Assembly (NCBI GenBank): GCA_963708545.1
Contig: CAVPUD010000016.1
Location: forward strand, 1 to 18,353
Length of the DNA stretch: 18,353 nucleotides
Origin: Extensimonas sp963708545
GTDB lineage: Bacteria; Pseudomonadota; Gammaproteobacteria; Burkholderiales; Burkholderiaceae_C
Direction of reading: 5' to 3'
In this document: in pieces, positions 1 to 8,870 of the stretch
Numbering within the stretch: position 1 is the stretch's first letter
Layout of the letters: every line of letters starts with the position of its first letter
Made by a program: the position numbers and the translations under genes
The notes under the pieces: model-generated
Told to the model about the DNA's origin: nothing
Seen by the model: only the letters and a program-made list of their open reading frames with translations
The model's database searches: none

Positions 1-2
1 TC

Positions 3-10
3 GTTATACG
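3..10 (+). other. integron cassette junction (R' core site)
   Basis: GTTATACG at the window edge has the form of an attC R' recombination core (G|TTRRRY with one departure). It is the exact reverse complement of CGTATAAC at 573-580, where the attC of the following gene begins. A gene cassette has this relation by construction: its first six bases become the R' arm of its own attC when it is excised as a circle. The cut would fall between positions 3 and 4. The rest of the upstream attC lies outside the window. Confidence 0.6.
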
Positions 11-27
11 TCTTCATAGGAGTCGCC

Positions 28-579
28 GTGGACTGGGACAAGCACCTTCCTTCCATTCTTGCTTGGGGTGGTTCCGTCGTTACCGGAATCTTTACGTTGC
101 TTGGAGTCTGGTTTGCGAATCGAAGTAGCTTGAAACAGCTTACGGTCAGGCTTGCTCACGAAACCGATAAGGAAAGAACTGAGGCCAAGCGCGCTCGATT
201 GGAAGAGCTGTATTCCCTAGTTGATCGCTGGGCTGGTCAAGTAGTAGTCCACCATGTCACGTATCGCAAAGTCATGGAAGGCGAACTCACATACAACCAA
301 GCGCTTGACCTTACGATCAAGAATGATGGCAAACTCGATTCGCACCGCATGTTTACTTTGGCCGAGTTATATTTTCCCGCTGCACACGAAGCACTTCAGG
401 AACTGAAAGAACTGCGTGACAAAGCCGCATCAATCCAGACCAGTTTCAGGGAGGCATATAAGCAGGGAGAAACTTCAAGCCCACACCATGCAGAAGTTCT
501 CACCAAAGTCCTTGAGAGATTTAGTGTTGCGGCTAGAAACTATCAGATTGCTTTGGCTCAACATGCCAAAGACGTATAA
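28..579 (+). CDS. integron cassette protein, membrane-anchored, unknown function
   Basis: A 183-residue protein of unrecognised family. Residues about 9-29 form one hydrophobic helix, followed at once by a charged, probably coiled-coil helix (about 31-66) and then a mostly helical, polar body. The N-terminus lacks a classical cleavable signal, so it is probably anchored by this helix with the body in the cytoplasm. The GTG start is supported by AGGAG five bases upstream (18-22). The gene begins 25 bases after a cassette junction, and its TAA stop lies inside the R'' box of an attC site, the usual layout of a single-gene integron cassette. Base composition is close to half GC, clearly lower than the flanking genes, which indicates recent transfer. 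Function is unknown; phage defence or stress roles are common among cassette genes, but nothing here shows one. Confidence 0.75.
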   Translation: MDWDKHLPSILAWGGSVVTGIFTLLGVWFANRSSLKQLTVRLAHETDKERTEAKRARLEELYSLVDRWAGQVVVHHVTYRKVMEGELTYNQALDLTIKNDGKLDSHRMFTLAELYFPAAHEALQELKELRDKAASIQTSFREAYKQGETSSPHHAEVLTKVLERFSVAARNYQIALAQHAKDV

Positions 580-643
580 CCTTTCGGTCAACCGGACGCT
601 GCGCGATAGAACCGCGCAGCGTCCGGTTACCTCCACTACAAGG
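573..643 (+). other. attC recombination site of the cassette
   Basis: R'' core GTATAAC lies at 574-580. It is followed by a long imperfect inverted repeat: left arm 586-605 (GGT, an extra C, then AACCGGACGCTGCGCG) and right arm 613-631 (CGCGCAGCGTCCGGTT then ACC). The arms pair perfectly except for the single unpaired C at 589, which matches the extrahelical base that orients attC recombination by IntI. The loop is seven bases. The R' core expected about five bases beyond the right arm should read GTTRRRY, but positions 637-643 read TACAAGG. The downstream half of the final core has therefore been lost or replaced. No integrase gene or attI is in the window. Confidence 0.75.
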
Positions 644-1021
644 GCTTCCCCCCAAAAGTCAAACACTGATCCAGCCGTGATGCATCGCGCAGCGATGGAT
701 CACGGAATGCATTTCTGAATTGACTTGATTCTTTCCACCTTCTGCGCCATTGCTTCGTTGCGGTGTGAGCAAGGGATGCGGACAGCGAAACTACAAACGG
801 TCATCGATGCTGCATTGATTTGCAGCGGACCCTGATGAAAGACGCACGCGGGGGACCCATTCGTTAGCCGAGGATGGCCGGTGTTGCCACCCGCCCTGGA
901 CTCCTTGAGTTAAACGGTCACGCCCCGCGCAGGTCCAACCTTGACTCATCAAACACGCTGGCTGCACGCGGTGGTGGGAATCAAACCTTCTGACGTTTTC
1001 TCTCTCGCGATGCGATGACGT
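644..1021. other. gene-free accessory stretch, probable IS1111 end
   Basis: I see no credible gene here. The stretch holds an inverted repeat at 675-705 and a small one at 809-826 (GCTGCA/TGCAGC). The part from about 840 to 1021 lies directly 3' of the IS1111-type transposase stop, where IS1111-group elements keep a noncoding end that encodes their guide (seek/bridge) RNA. I could not identify exact element ends or target duplications. Confidence 0.4.
675..705. repeat. 14-bp inverted repeat
   Basis: Arms CCGTGATGCATCGC (675-688) and GCGATGGATCACGG (692-705) pair with one mismatch around a 3-base loop. No T-tract follows on either strand, so it does not look like an intrinsic terminator. It lies between the attC site and the transposase remnant. 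Confidence 0.6.
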
Positions 1022-1357
1022 TCAGGCCGGCAACCTGAATGCTTCGCCCCGGCTGAGCACCGCCCAGCACAGGCGGGCGTTCTTCGCGGCGATGGCGACC
1101 ACCGCCTTCCAGTAACCGCGCCGCTGCGCCAGCGCCGTGGCCCAGCGACTGATCGGATCGCTCTTGTTCTTTGCGGCAGCCAGCACCGCCCGCGCACCGA
1201 GCACCAGCAGGCTGCGCAAATACGGGTCCCCGGCTTTGGTGATGCGACCCAGGCGCTGCTTGCCGCCCGAGCTGTACTGCCCGGGCACCAGGCCCAGCCA
1301 GGCGCACAGCTGACGACCACACTTGAAGTCACGCCCGTTGCCGATGGTGCTCAGCAA
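1022..1357 (-). pseudogene. IS1111-group (IS110 family) transposase, C-terminal remnant
   Basis: About 110 residues match the C-terminal Transposase_20 half of IS110-family recombinases: GRDFKCGRQLCAWLGLVP, SSGGKQRLGRITKAGD and YLRSLLVLGARAVL, then a helical tail ending FRLPA and a stop. Intact members are about 340 residues, and the N-terminal DEDD (RuvC-like) catalytic domain is absent. The reading frame is cut at about 1357, exactly where a palindromic element begins. The apparent TTG start is therefore an artefact of truncation, not a true start. The motif style resembles the IS1111 subgroup. It cannot be active by itself. IS1111 relatives include a lineage that inserts specifically into integron attC sites, which makes the nearby attC notable. 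Confidence 0.85.
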
Positions 1358-1381
1358 AAATTGGGGTCAGATTCCAATTTT
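1357..1381. repeat. short palindromic element (REP-like)
   Basis: AAAATTGG (1357-1364) and CCAATTTT (1374-1381) are perfect inverted arms around GGTCAGATT. From memory, this sequence type recurs in proteobacterial genomes next to REP-associated tyrosine transposases; no such transposase is present here. It marks the exact point where homology to the IS1111 transposase stops. The 109 bases from 1382 to the permease stop hold nothing else I recognise. Confidence 0.5.
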
Positions 1382-1490
1382 CGGGCGCTGGCGATAGAAC
1401 AGAGGGCGTGTTGCACCCGACGGCGCCCCTAATCTAAAACCCCTTCCACCGCAGAACCAGCGCGCACAAGCTGCTCCTTTTACCAGAGCA

Positions 1491-2318
1491 TCACCCCCGA
1501 AAGCGCCGCCGCGTGAGCGCGAGCGCGAGCCAGAAGGCGCCGATGGTGGTGAGCGCGAGCACTAGGGCGTGGCGCAGGGGCTGGGCGGGCCATTGGTCCA
1601 TGAACAGGGGGCGCACGAGTTCGACGGCGTTGGTCAGCGGCAGCGCCGCCGAGAGGGTGCGCACCAGGGGCGGGAGCTGCTCGCGCGGGAAGAACACGCC
1701 TGAGAGGAACATCATGGGCGTGAGTACCAGCGTGAAGTAGTAGGTGAAAAAGTCGTAGCTCTTGGCGAGCGCGTTGAAGATCAGCGCCAGACTCGAAAAC
1801 ATCAGCCCCACAGCCAGCAGCACCAGCCAGGCCACGAGCAGCTTGGGGCTGTGGCTGATGCCCAGCGCAAGCATCACGCCCATGATCGCCGTGACCGTGA
1901 AAATCGACTTGAACGCGGCCCAGAGCATCTCGGCCAGCACCACGTCGTCCAGGCGCAGGGGCGCGTTCAGGATGCCTTCCCAGGTTTTTTGCACGTGCAT
2001 GCGCGAAAAGGCCGAATACAGCGCCTCGAAGCTCGCCGCGTTCATCGCGCTCATGCAGATCGAGCCGCTCGCAAGGAACAGGATGTAGGGCACCTGCCGC
2101 CCGTCGCCCACGTCGATCTGCCCGACCAGCGCCCCCATGCCGTAGCCAAAGGCCACGAGCCACATCAGCGGCTCGGCGATGTTGCCCAGCAGGCTGGGCA
2201 CGGCCAGCTTGCGCCAGACCAGCAGATTGCGCAAGAACACCGGCCACCAGCGCAGCGACAGACTGGGCGGGCGCCACAGCGATGGGGTGGGAGGGGGCGG
2301 CTGGAGGGGCGTGGTCAT
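1491..2318 (-). CDS. ABC-2 type transporter permease, NodJ family
   Basis: A 275-residue inner-membrane permease with about six hydrophobic segments. The NodJ/ABC-2 signature lies in the middle: GSICMSAMNAASFEALYSAF followed by TWEGILNAPLRLDDVVLAEM, then a late LSGVFFPREQLPP loop. Such proteins dimerise and, with a NodI-type ATPase, export polysaccharides, lipid-linked glycans or drugs; the substrate cannot be told here. I chose the ATG at 2316-2318 (MTTPLQPP). The frame stays open upstream through a 12-bp repeat, which would add a (FAPP)n tail from a TTG at 2420. Neither start has a clear Shine-Dalgarno sequence. The partner ATPase is not in the window; the 3' side runs straight into IS and integron remnants, so it may have been lost or lie elsewhere. 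Confidence 0.85.
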   Translation of the reverse strand: MTTPLQPPPPTPSLWRPPSLSLRWWPVFLRNLLVWRKLAVPSLLGNIAEPLMWLVAFGYGMGALVGQIDVGDGRQVPYILFLASGSICMSAMNAASFEALYSAFSRMHVQKTWEGILNAPLRLDDVVLAEMLWAAFKSIFTVTAIMGVMLALGISHSPKLLVAWLVLLAVGLMFSSLALIFNALAKSYDFFTYYFTLVLTPMMFLSGVFFPREQLPPLVRTLSAALPLTNAVELVRPLFMDQWPAQPLRHALVLALTTIGAFWLALALTRRRFRG

Positions 2319-2330
2319 GGGCGCTGCGCT

Positions 2331-2408
2331 GGGTGGAGCAAAGGGTGGAGCAAAGGGTGGAGCAAAGGGTGGAGCAAAGGGTGGAGCAAAGGGTGGAGCA
2401 AAGGGTGG
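2331..2408. repeat. 12-bp tandem repeat, six copies plus a half
   Basis: GGGTGGAGCAAA is repeated perfectly from 2331 to 2402, then a half copy (GGGTGG) to 2408. It starts 13 bases upstream of the permease ATG and lies about 150 bases upstream of purT, inside their divergent intergenic region. The unit is a multiple of three, so copy-number change would not shift any frame. It would change promoter spacing, or the length of an N-terminal FAPP tail if the permease starts further upstream. Confidence 0.95.
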
Positions 2409-2554
2409 GTGCGGCGGCAATTATCGTTGGCGCCTGCCCGCGCACCCGCCGCCGCACCTGCCGCCGCACTCGCTCGGGCGGGCCCTCGGCGCCCGCTGGC
2501 TTGGCCTGGGGTGGCTCGATTACAGTCACGCTTTTCACCTTTGGAGCCCCGCCC

Positions 2555-3775
2555 ATGACCACCCTCGGAACGCCGCTATCCCCCCATGCCACCAAAGTCA
2601 TGCTGCTGGGCGCGGGCGAGCTGGGCAAGGAGGTGCTGATCGCGCTGCAGCGCCTGGGCGTGGAGACCGTCGCCGTCGATCGCTACGAGCACGCGCCGGG
2701 CCAGCAGGTGGCGCACCATGCGCGCACCATCGTGATGAGCGACCCGGCGCAGCTCAAGGCGCTGATAGAGGCCGAGCGCCCGCACCTCGTCGTGCCCGAG
2801 ATCGAGGCCATCGCCACGCCCGTGCTGCAGGAGCTCGAAGCCGCCGGCGCGGTGCGCGTGATCCCGACCGCGCGCGCGGCGCGCCTGACCATGGACCGCG
2901 AAGGCATACGGCGCCTGGCGGCCGAAACCCTGGGCTTGCCCACCAGCCCCTACCGTTTTTGCGACTCGCTCGCCGAGCTGCAGACCGCGATCGACGGCGG
3001 CATCGGCTACCCCTGCATCGTCAAGCCCGTGATGAGCAGCTCGGGCAAGGGCCAGAGCAAGATCGACGGCCCCGCGGACGTCGCCAAGGCCTGGGACTAC
3101 GCCATGGCCGGCGGGCGCGTGAGCCAGACGCGCGTGATCGTCGAGGGCTTCATCGACTTCGATTACGAAATCACCCTGCTCACGGTGCGCGCGCCGGATG
3201 CGCCGGGTGCCCCGGGCGCGGGCGGGCAGATCGCCAGCCACTTTTGCGCGCCCATTGGCCACGTGCAGGTGGCCGGCGACTACGTCGAGAGCTGGCAGCC
3301 GCACCCCATGCCGCCCGCGGCGCTCGACAAGGCCCAGCAGATTGCGCGCGCCGTGACCGACAAGCTCGGCGGCCAGGGGATTTTTGGCGTGGAGCTGTTC
3401 GTCAAGGGCGAGCAGGTCTGGTTCAGCGAAGTCAGCCCGCGCCCGCACGACACCGGCATGGTGACCATGATCACGCAGTGGCAAAGCGAATTCGAGCTGC
3501 ACGCGCGCGCCATTTTGGGTCTGCCCGTCGATACCAGCCTGCGCAACCCGGGCGCGAGCGCCGTGATCTACGGCGGCGTGCAGGCGCGCGGCATCGTGTT
3601 CGATGGCGTCGATGAGGCGCTGGCCGTGCCCGGCACCGACCTGCGCCTGTTCGGCAAGCCCGAGAGCTTTGCCAAGCGCCGCATGGGCGTGGCGCTGGCA
3701 CGCGCCGACGACGTGGCCACGGCGCGCAGCCGCGCCCAACTCGCCGCAGGCAAGGTGCGCCCACGCGCGGCCTGA
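2555..3775 (+). CDS. purT: formate-dependent phosphoribosylglycinamide formyltransferase (GAR transformylase 2)
   Basis: PurT makes formyl-GAR from GAR, formate and ATP, the folate-independent route for the third step of purine synthesis in the cytoplasm. The 406-residue protein has the N-terminal nucleotide-fold motif LGAGELGKE (18-26), the ATP-grasp loop KPVMSSSGKGQS (157-168), and the metal/ATP region GIFGVELFVKG followed by EVSPRPHDTGMVT. E. coli PurT is 392 residues; a Pro/Ala/Gly-rich insertion at about 213-225 accounts for most of the difference. The start is the ATG preceded by GGAG at 2543-2546; it matches the family N-terminus. The frame is open further upstream through the tandem repeat, but that part is not PurT-like. 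It is transcribed divergently from the permease and convergently with the AEC permease. Confidence 0.96.
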   Translation: MTTLGTPLSPHATKVMLLGAGELGKEVLIALQRLGVETVAVDRYEHAPGQQVAHHARTIVMSDPAQLKALIEAERPHLVVPEIEAIATPVLQELEAAGAVRVIPTARAARLTMDREGIRRLAAETLGLPTSPYRFCDSLAELQTAIDGGIGYPCIVKPVMSSSGKGQSKIDGPADVAKAWDYAMAGGRVSQTRVIVEGFIDFDYEITLLTVRAPDAPGAPGAGGQIASHFCAPIGHVQVAGDYVESWQPHPMPPAALDKAQQIARAVTDKLGGQGIFGVELFVKGEQVWFSEVSPRPHDTGMVTMITQWQSEFELHARAILGLPVDTSLRNPGASAVIYGGVQARGIVFDGVDEALAVPGTDLRLFGKPESFAKRRMGVALARADDVATARSRAQLAAGKVRPRAA

Positions 3776-3823
3776 GCGCCCGCCCCTTCTGCGCACCGTC
3801 CACGCGCCGGGTCTGCAGCTCCC

Positions 3824-3843
3824 ATGCACGCAGCCTCGTGCAT
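3824..3843. terminator. possible bidirectional hairpin between convergent genes
   Basis: ATGCACG and CGTGCAT form a perfect 7-bp stem around a 6-base loop in the 78-base gap between the convergent purT and AEC permease stops. No T-run follows, so a terminator role is only suggested by position. Confidence 0.3.
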
Positions 3844-3853
3844 AACCTCGCGC

Positions 3854-4810
3854 TCAACCCACAAGCCAGGCCACGGCGGCGGAAAAGCTCACGAAGGCCA
3901 GCGTGGTCGATACCAGGATGACGTGCGCCACGCGCCCCGTGTGCGCGCCGAAACGCTCAGCCAGCAGCGACACGTTGCTCGCGCTCGGCAGTGCCGCCAC
4001 GAGCACCAGCGCGAGCAGTGTCTGCGGTGCCAGCGCAGCACCCAGCGCCTGCGCCGCGTGGCCCACGAGCCAGACCAGCAGCGGGTGCGCGAACAGCTTG
4101 GCGAGCGCGAGCGGCACGTAGTCGATGGGGCGCACGCGCTCGTGCTGCTGCATCTGCGCGCGCGCGAGCACCGCGCCGATGGCAAACAGCGCCACGGGCG
4201 ACGCGGCATCGGACAGCATGGCCACGGTTTTGTCCAGCGGCCCCGGCAGCTGCCACTGCAGCGCCGAAGCCAGCGCACCCAGCGCGGTCGCCCAGGGCAT
4301 GGGATTGGCCGCCATGCCGCGCAAGGCCTGGCGCAGCGCCACAGCGACCCCGTGCGTGCCGTGCGCACCCAAGCGCGACAGCACAATGCACAACGAGGTG
4401 GTGCACACCATGTCCACCAGCATGGTCAGAATCACCGGCCCCGCGGCCTGCGCGCCCAGCAGAGCCACGAGCAGCGGCACGCCCATGAAGCCTGAATTGG
4501 GCATGGCCGCGACGAGCGCGCCGAAGGCCGCGTCGTTCCAGTTGCAGCGCAGCGCGCGCAGGCCGAGCACCGCGCCCGCAACCAGCGGCAGCGCACTCAG
4601 CAGGTACACGCCGCCCGCGACCGGGTCGAGCAGTTGCCCGATCGGCGTGCGCGCACCAAAGCGATACAGCATGCACGGCAGCGCAAAAAACAGCACGAAG
4701 GCATTGAGCCCCGGGATCGCCGCGAGCGGCAGCAGCCCGCGCCGCGTGGCCAGGTAACCACACAGCACGAGCGCGAAAAAGGGGAAGGTGATGCGCAGGA
4801 TGTCCCACAT
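3854..4810 (-). CDS. AEC family (auxin efflux carrier-like) transporter
   Basis: A 318-residue integral membrane protein with about ten hydrophobic segments arranged as two halves around a more polar centre, typical of the AEC/membrane transport protein family (about 310-320 residues). Family-like stretches are the N-terminal ALVLCGYLATRRGLLP, NSGFMGVPLLVALLG in the first half, and ALPSASNVSLLAERFG near the end. Members carry small organic acids or amino acids such as malonate across the inner membrane; the substrate is not predictable here. The ATG at 4808-4810 gives the standard MWDILRITFPFFALVLCGY start; the longer frame upstream only adds a non-family arginine-rich tail. No strong Shine-Dalgarno sequence is seen. 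It follows the flavin oxidoreductase gene on the same strand, 127 bases downstream. Confidence 0.9.
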   Translation of the reverse strand: MWDILRITFPFFALVLCGYLATRRGLLPLAAIPGLNAFVLFFALPCMLYRFGARTPIGQLLDPVAGGVYLLSALPLVAGAVLGLRALRCNWNDAAFGALVAAMPNSGFMGVPLLVALLGAQAAGPVILTMLVDMVCTTSLCIVLSRLGAHGTHGVAVALRQALRGMAANPMPWATALGALASALQWQLPGPLDKTVAMLSDAASPVALFAIGAVLARAQMQQHERVRPIDYVPLALAKLFAHPLLVWLVGHAAQALGAALAPQTLLALVLVAALPSASNVSLLAERFGAHTGRVAHVILVSTTLAFVSFSAAVAWLVG

Positions 4811-4860
4811 GGTGCGGCAATGTCCGCGAGCTGCGGCGCGGCGCCATGGACGCTGGCACG

Positions 4861-4889
4861 CCAGGCCAGGCCAGGCCAAGCCAGGCCAT
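4861..4889. repeat. 5-bp microsatellite-like CCAGG repeat
   Basis: Three perfect CCAGG units are followed by CCAAG, CCAGG and a decaying tail (CCATG, CAAGG). It lies in the 127-base gap between the oxidoreductase stop and the AEC permease start, about 50 bases upstream of the permease ATG. Confidence 0.75.
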
Positions 4890-4937
4890 GCAAGGCAGGG
4901 CGCCCGCCGTGCACGGCAGCATGACTGCGTTACTGCA

Positions 4938-6032
4938 TTACTGCACGAACAGGTTCTTCACCCCATGTGGCAGCGCGCGCCAGTATTGCGGCGGGGCCTG
5001 CACCTGCGCGTCGAGCGCGACGGCGGCGCGCCAGGGCCAGTGGGGGTCATAGAGCATGGCGCGCGCGACGCCGATGAGGTCGGCCTGGCCGCTCGCGAGG
5101 ATGGTCTCGGCCTGCTGCGCCTCGGTGATCAGACCCACGGCGATCGTGGGCGCACCCGTGGCCGCGCGCACCTGCTGCGCGAGTGGCACCTGGTAGCCCG
5201 GCCCCACGGGAATTTTTTGCTGCGGCGACAGGCCCGCGCTCGACACGTGCACGTAGGCGCTGCCGCGCGCATGCAGCCGGCGCGCGAGCTCTATGCTCTG
5301 CGCCACGTCCCAGCCACCTTCGACCCAGTCGGTGGCCGAGATGCGCACGCCCACGGGGAAGTCCGGCGCCACCGCCGCGCGCACCGCGTCGAACACGCGC
5401 AGCAGCAGGCGCATGCGGTTTTCGAGCGTGCCGCCGTAAGCATCGCTGCGCTGGTTGGACAGCGGCGAGAGGAATTCGTGCAGCAAATAGCCATGCGCGG
5501 CGTGCAGCTCTATCAAGTCCAGCCCCAGGCGCTCGGCGCGCCGCGCGGCCTGCGCGAACGCCGCCACCACGCGCTCTATACCGGCCGCGTCGAGCGCCTG
5601 CGGCGCCGCGTCCTGCGGATCGAAAGGCAGCGGCGACGGCGCCACCACCTGCCAGCCACCCTGCGGCGGCGTGAGCGCGCGCCCGCCCTCCCAGGGCACG
5701 GCAGTCGAGGCCTTGCGCCCCGCGTGTGCGAGCTGGATGCCTATGGGCATGCGCGAATAGGCGCGCGCCGCCTGCAGCGCGCGGCCGAGCGCGGCCTCGT
5801 TCGCGTCCGACCACAGACCGATGTCGCGCGGCGAGATGCGCCCCACAGGCTCGACGGCCGCGGCCTCGATGATGAACAGCCCCGCGCCCGACAAGGCCAT
5901 GCGGCCGAAGTGCAGCACGTGCCAGTCGCTCGCGTTGCCGTCCTCGGCCGAGTATTGGCACATGGGCGCGATGACGATGCGGTTGGGCAGCGTCAGCCGG
6001 CCCAGCTGGTAGGGGGAAAACAAAAGGCTCAT
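4938..6032 (-). CDS. class III old yellow enzyme (NADH:flavin oxidoreductase, YqjM/NamA-like)
   Basis: An FMN-binding TIM-barrel ene-reductase of 364 residues that uses NAD(P)H to reduce activated C=C bonds, probably in the cytoplasm. Class III marks are Cys25 and Tyr27 in APMCQYSA (the redox-tuning Cys of YqjM), Gln100, HAGRK at 103-107, and the substrate-binding pair His177/His180 with Tyr182 in ELHAAHGYLLHEFLSP. SNQRSDAYGGTLENRMR follows. The C-terminal half keeps VGLITEAQQAE and ADLIGVARAMLYDP of the phosphate-binding strands. The ATG at 6030-6032 gives the family N-terminus MSLLFSPYQLG; a start seven codons earlier is possible. It is divergent from rep, with 286 bases between. Physiological substrate is unknown; detoxification or xenobiotic enone reduction are usual guesses. 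Confidence 0.93.
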   Translation of the reverse strand: MSLLFSPYQLGRLTLPNRIVIAPMCQYSAEDGNASDWHVLHFGRMALSGAGLFIIEAAAVEPVGRISPRDIGLWSDANEAALGRALQAARAYSRMPIGIQLAHAGRKASTAVPWEGGRALTPPQGGWQVVAPSPLPFDPQDAAPQALDAAGIERVVAAFAQAARRAERLGLDLIELHAAHGYLLHEFLSPLSNQRSDAYGGTLENRMRLLLRVFDAVRAAVAPDFPVGVRISATDWVEGGWDVAQSIELARRLHARGSAYVHVSSAGLSPQQKIPVGPGYQVPLAQQVRAATGAPTIAVGLITEAQQAETILASGQADLIGVARAMLYDPHWPWRAAVALDAQVQAPPQYWRALPHGVKNLFVQ

Positions 6033-6260
6033 GGTGGGTCTCTTCAAGGGCAAGAAAGCAAGAGGAGCGGGGATTTTCCCTGAGAACCTGTTCTGAGGCG
6101 GGTATTTTTCGCGTTTCCTTCATGCCTGCGCGGCGCCCGCGGGGGCCTGGGTGTGCGCGGCCGCGCCGCGGATGCACACCGCCCCGCCCTGGCAAAGATG
6201 CGCCGTTATCATTGCCCGCTGCATGTGCTTGCGCGTTTTTGCACGTGCCACAGCGTCCCG

Positions 6261-6284
6261 TCGCACCTCGTCGCACCTCGTCGC
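6261..6284. repeat. 10-bp direct repeat upstream of rep
   Basis: TCGCACCTCG occurs twice in tandem followed by TCGC, 35 bases before the rep start. It is inside the 286-base divergent gap between the oxidoreductase and rep; no convincing -35/-10 pair was found in that gap. Confidence 0.7.
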
Positions 6285-6318
6285 TTTCCCTCGCTTCGTT
6301 CCATCCACGCTCGCTCCC

Positions 6319-8432
<2,114 letters not shown>

Positions 8433-8436
<4 letters not shown>

Positions 8437-8870
8437 AAAACCGTATAGCTATTGTTATGATAGCTGCTAGCGCTTGTATATCAAGCGCTAGAGGCCAAAA
8501 TGATATAAAACCGTCGGGGCCCTGCCCGGCCGCGGCGGACACCAGCCAGGCGCAGCTTTTGGGCCACTGGCGCGCCGAGTTGCAAGGCCGCAGCGCGCCC
8601 GTGCTGCTGCAGCTCACGCCACACCCCGAGCTGCGCGAGAGCGTGCATGGCACACTGCAGCGCGACGGCACCACGGTGCAGCTCAGCGGCGACGTCGATC
8701 AAGGCCAGCTCACGCTCGAAGAATCCACCGACGGCAAGCACATCAGCGCAAACTGGCTGGGCACCGTGCAAGAAAACAGTTGCGGCCAGGAGATACGCGG
8801 CACATGGAACAGCGACACCACCCCACCGATCAGCATCCCCTTCGTCTTGCGCAAACAGGCGCCCGAATGA
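8433..8870 (+). CDS. exported 145-aa protein of unknown function
   Basis: A short protein with a textbook export signal (MKNR, then a hydrophobic core IAIVMIAASACISSA) followed by a polar, probably beta-rich domain. That domain contains LLGHWRAELQG near its start and SCGQEIRGTWNSDT near its end, resembling small conserved periplasmic proteins of Comamonadaceae; I know no assigned function. Cleavage could be by signal peptidase I near ARG-QN. ASAC at 12-15 is only a weak lipobox because it lacks Leu/Val/Ile at -3. Codons for residues 1 to about 26 lie within an AT-rich interspersed repeat, unlike the GC-rich remainder. Both ends overlap neighbours by ATGA (rep upstream, pldA downstream), so it belongs to a three-gene unit. 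A link with the outer membrane phospholipase is plausible from position only. Confidence 0.8.
8440..8510. repeat. AT-rich interspersed repeat (Comamonadaceae type)
   Basis: The core is a perfect 10-bp inverted repeat, CTAGCGCTTG (8467-8476) and CAAGCGCTAG (8482-8491), around the loop TATAT. It is flanked by AGCTATTGTTATGATAGCTG on the left and AGGCCAAAATGATATAAAAC on the right. I recall very similar units in intergenic regions of many Acidovorax-related genomes; that match is from memory. Here it is not intergenic: it forms the 5' end of a coding sequence. Boundaries are approximate. Confidence 0.75.

Noticed and set aside
949..1332. Other open frames overlapping the IS remnant
   Set aside because: Only the frame at 1022-1357 carries IS110-family motifs; the others are shadows.
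2331..2408. CRISPR array
   Set aside because: The repeats are 12 bp in direct tandem with no spacers, and there are no cas genes.
2282..2554. N-terminal extension of PurT through the tandem repeat
   Set aside because: PurT homology starts at the ATG at 2555, which has a GGAG ribosome site. The upstream part encodes only low-complexity repeat sequence.
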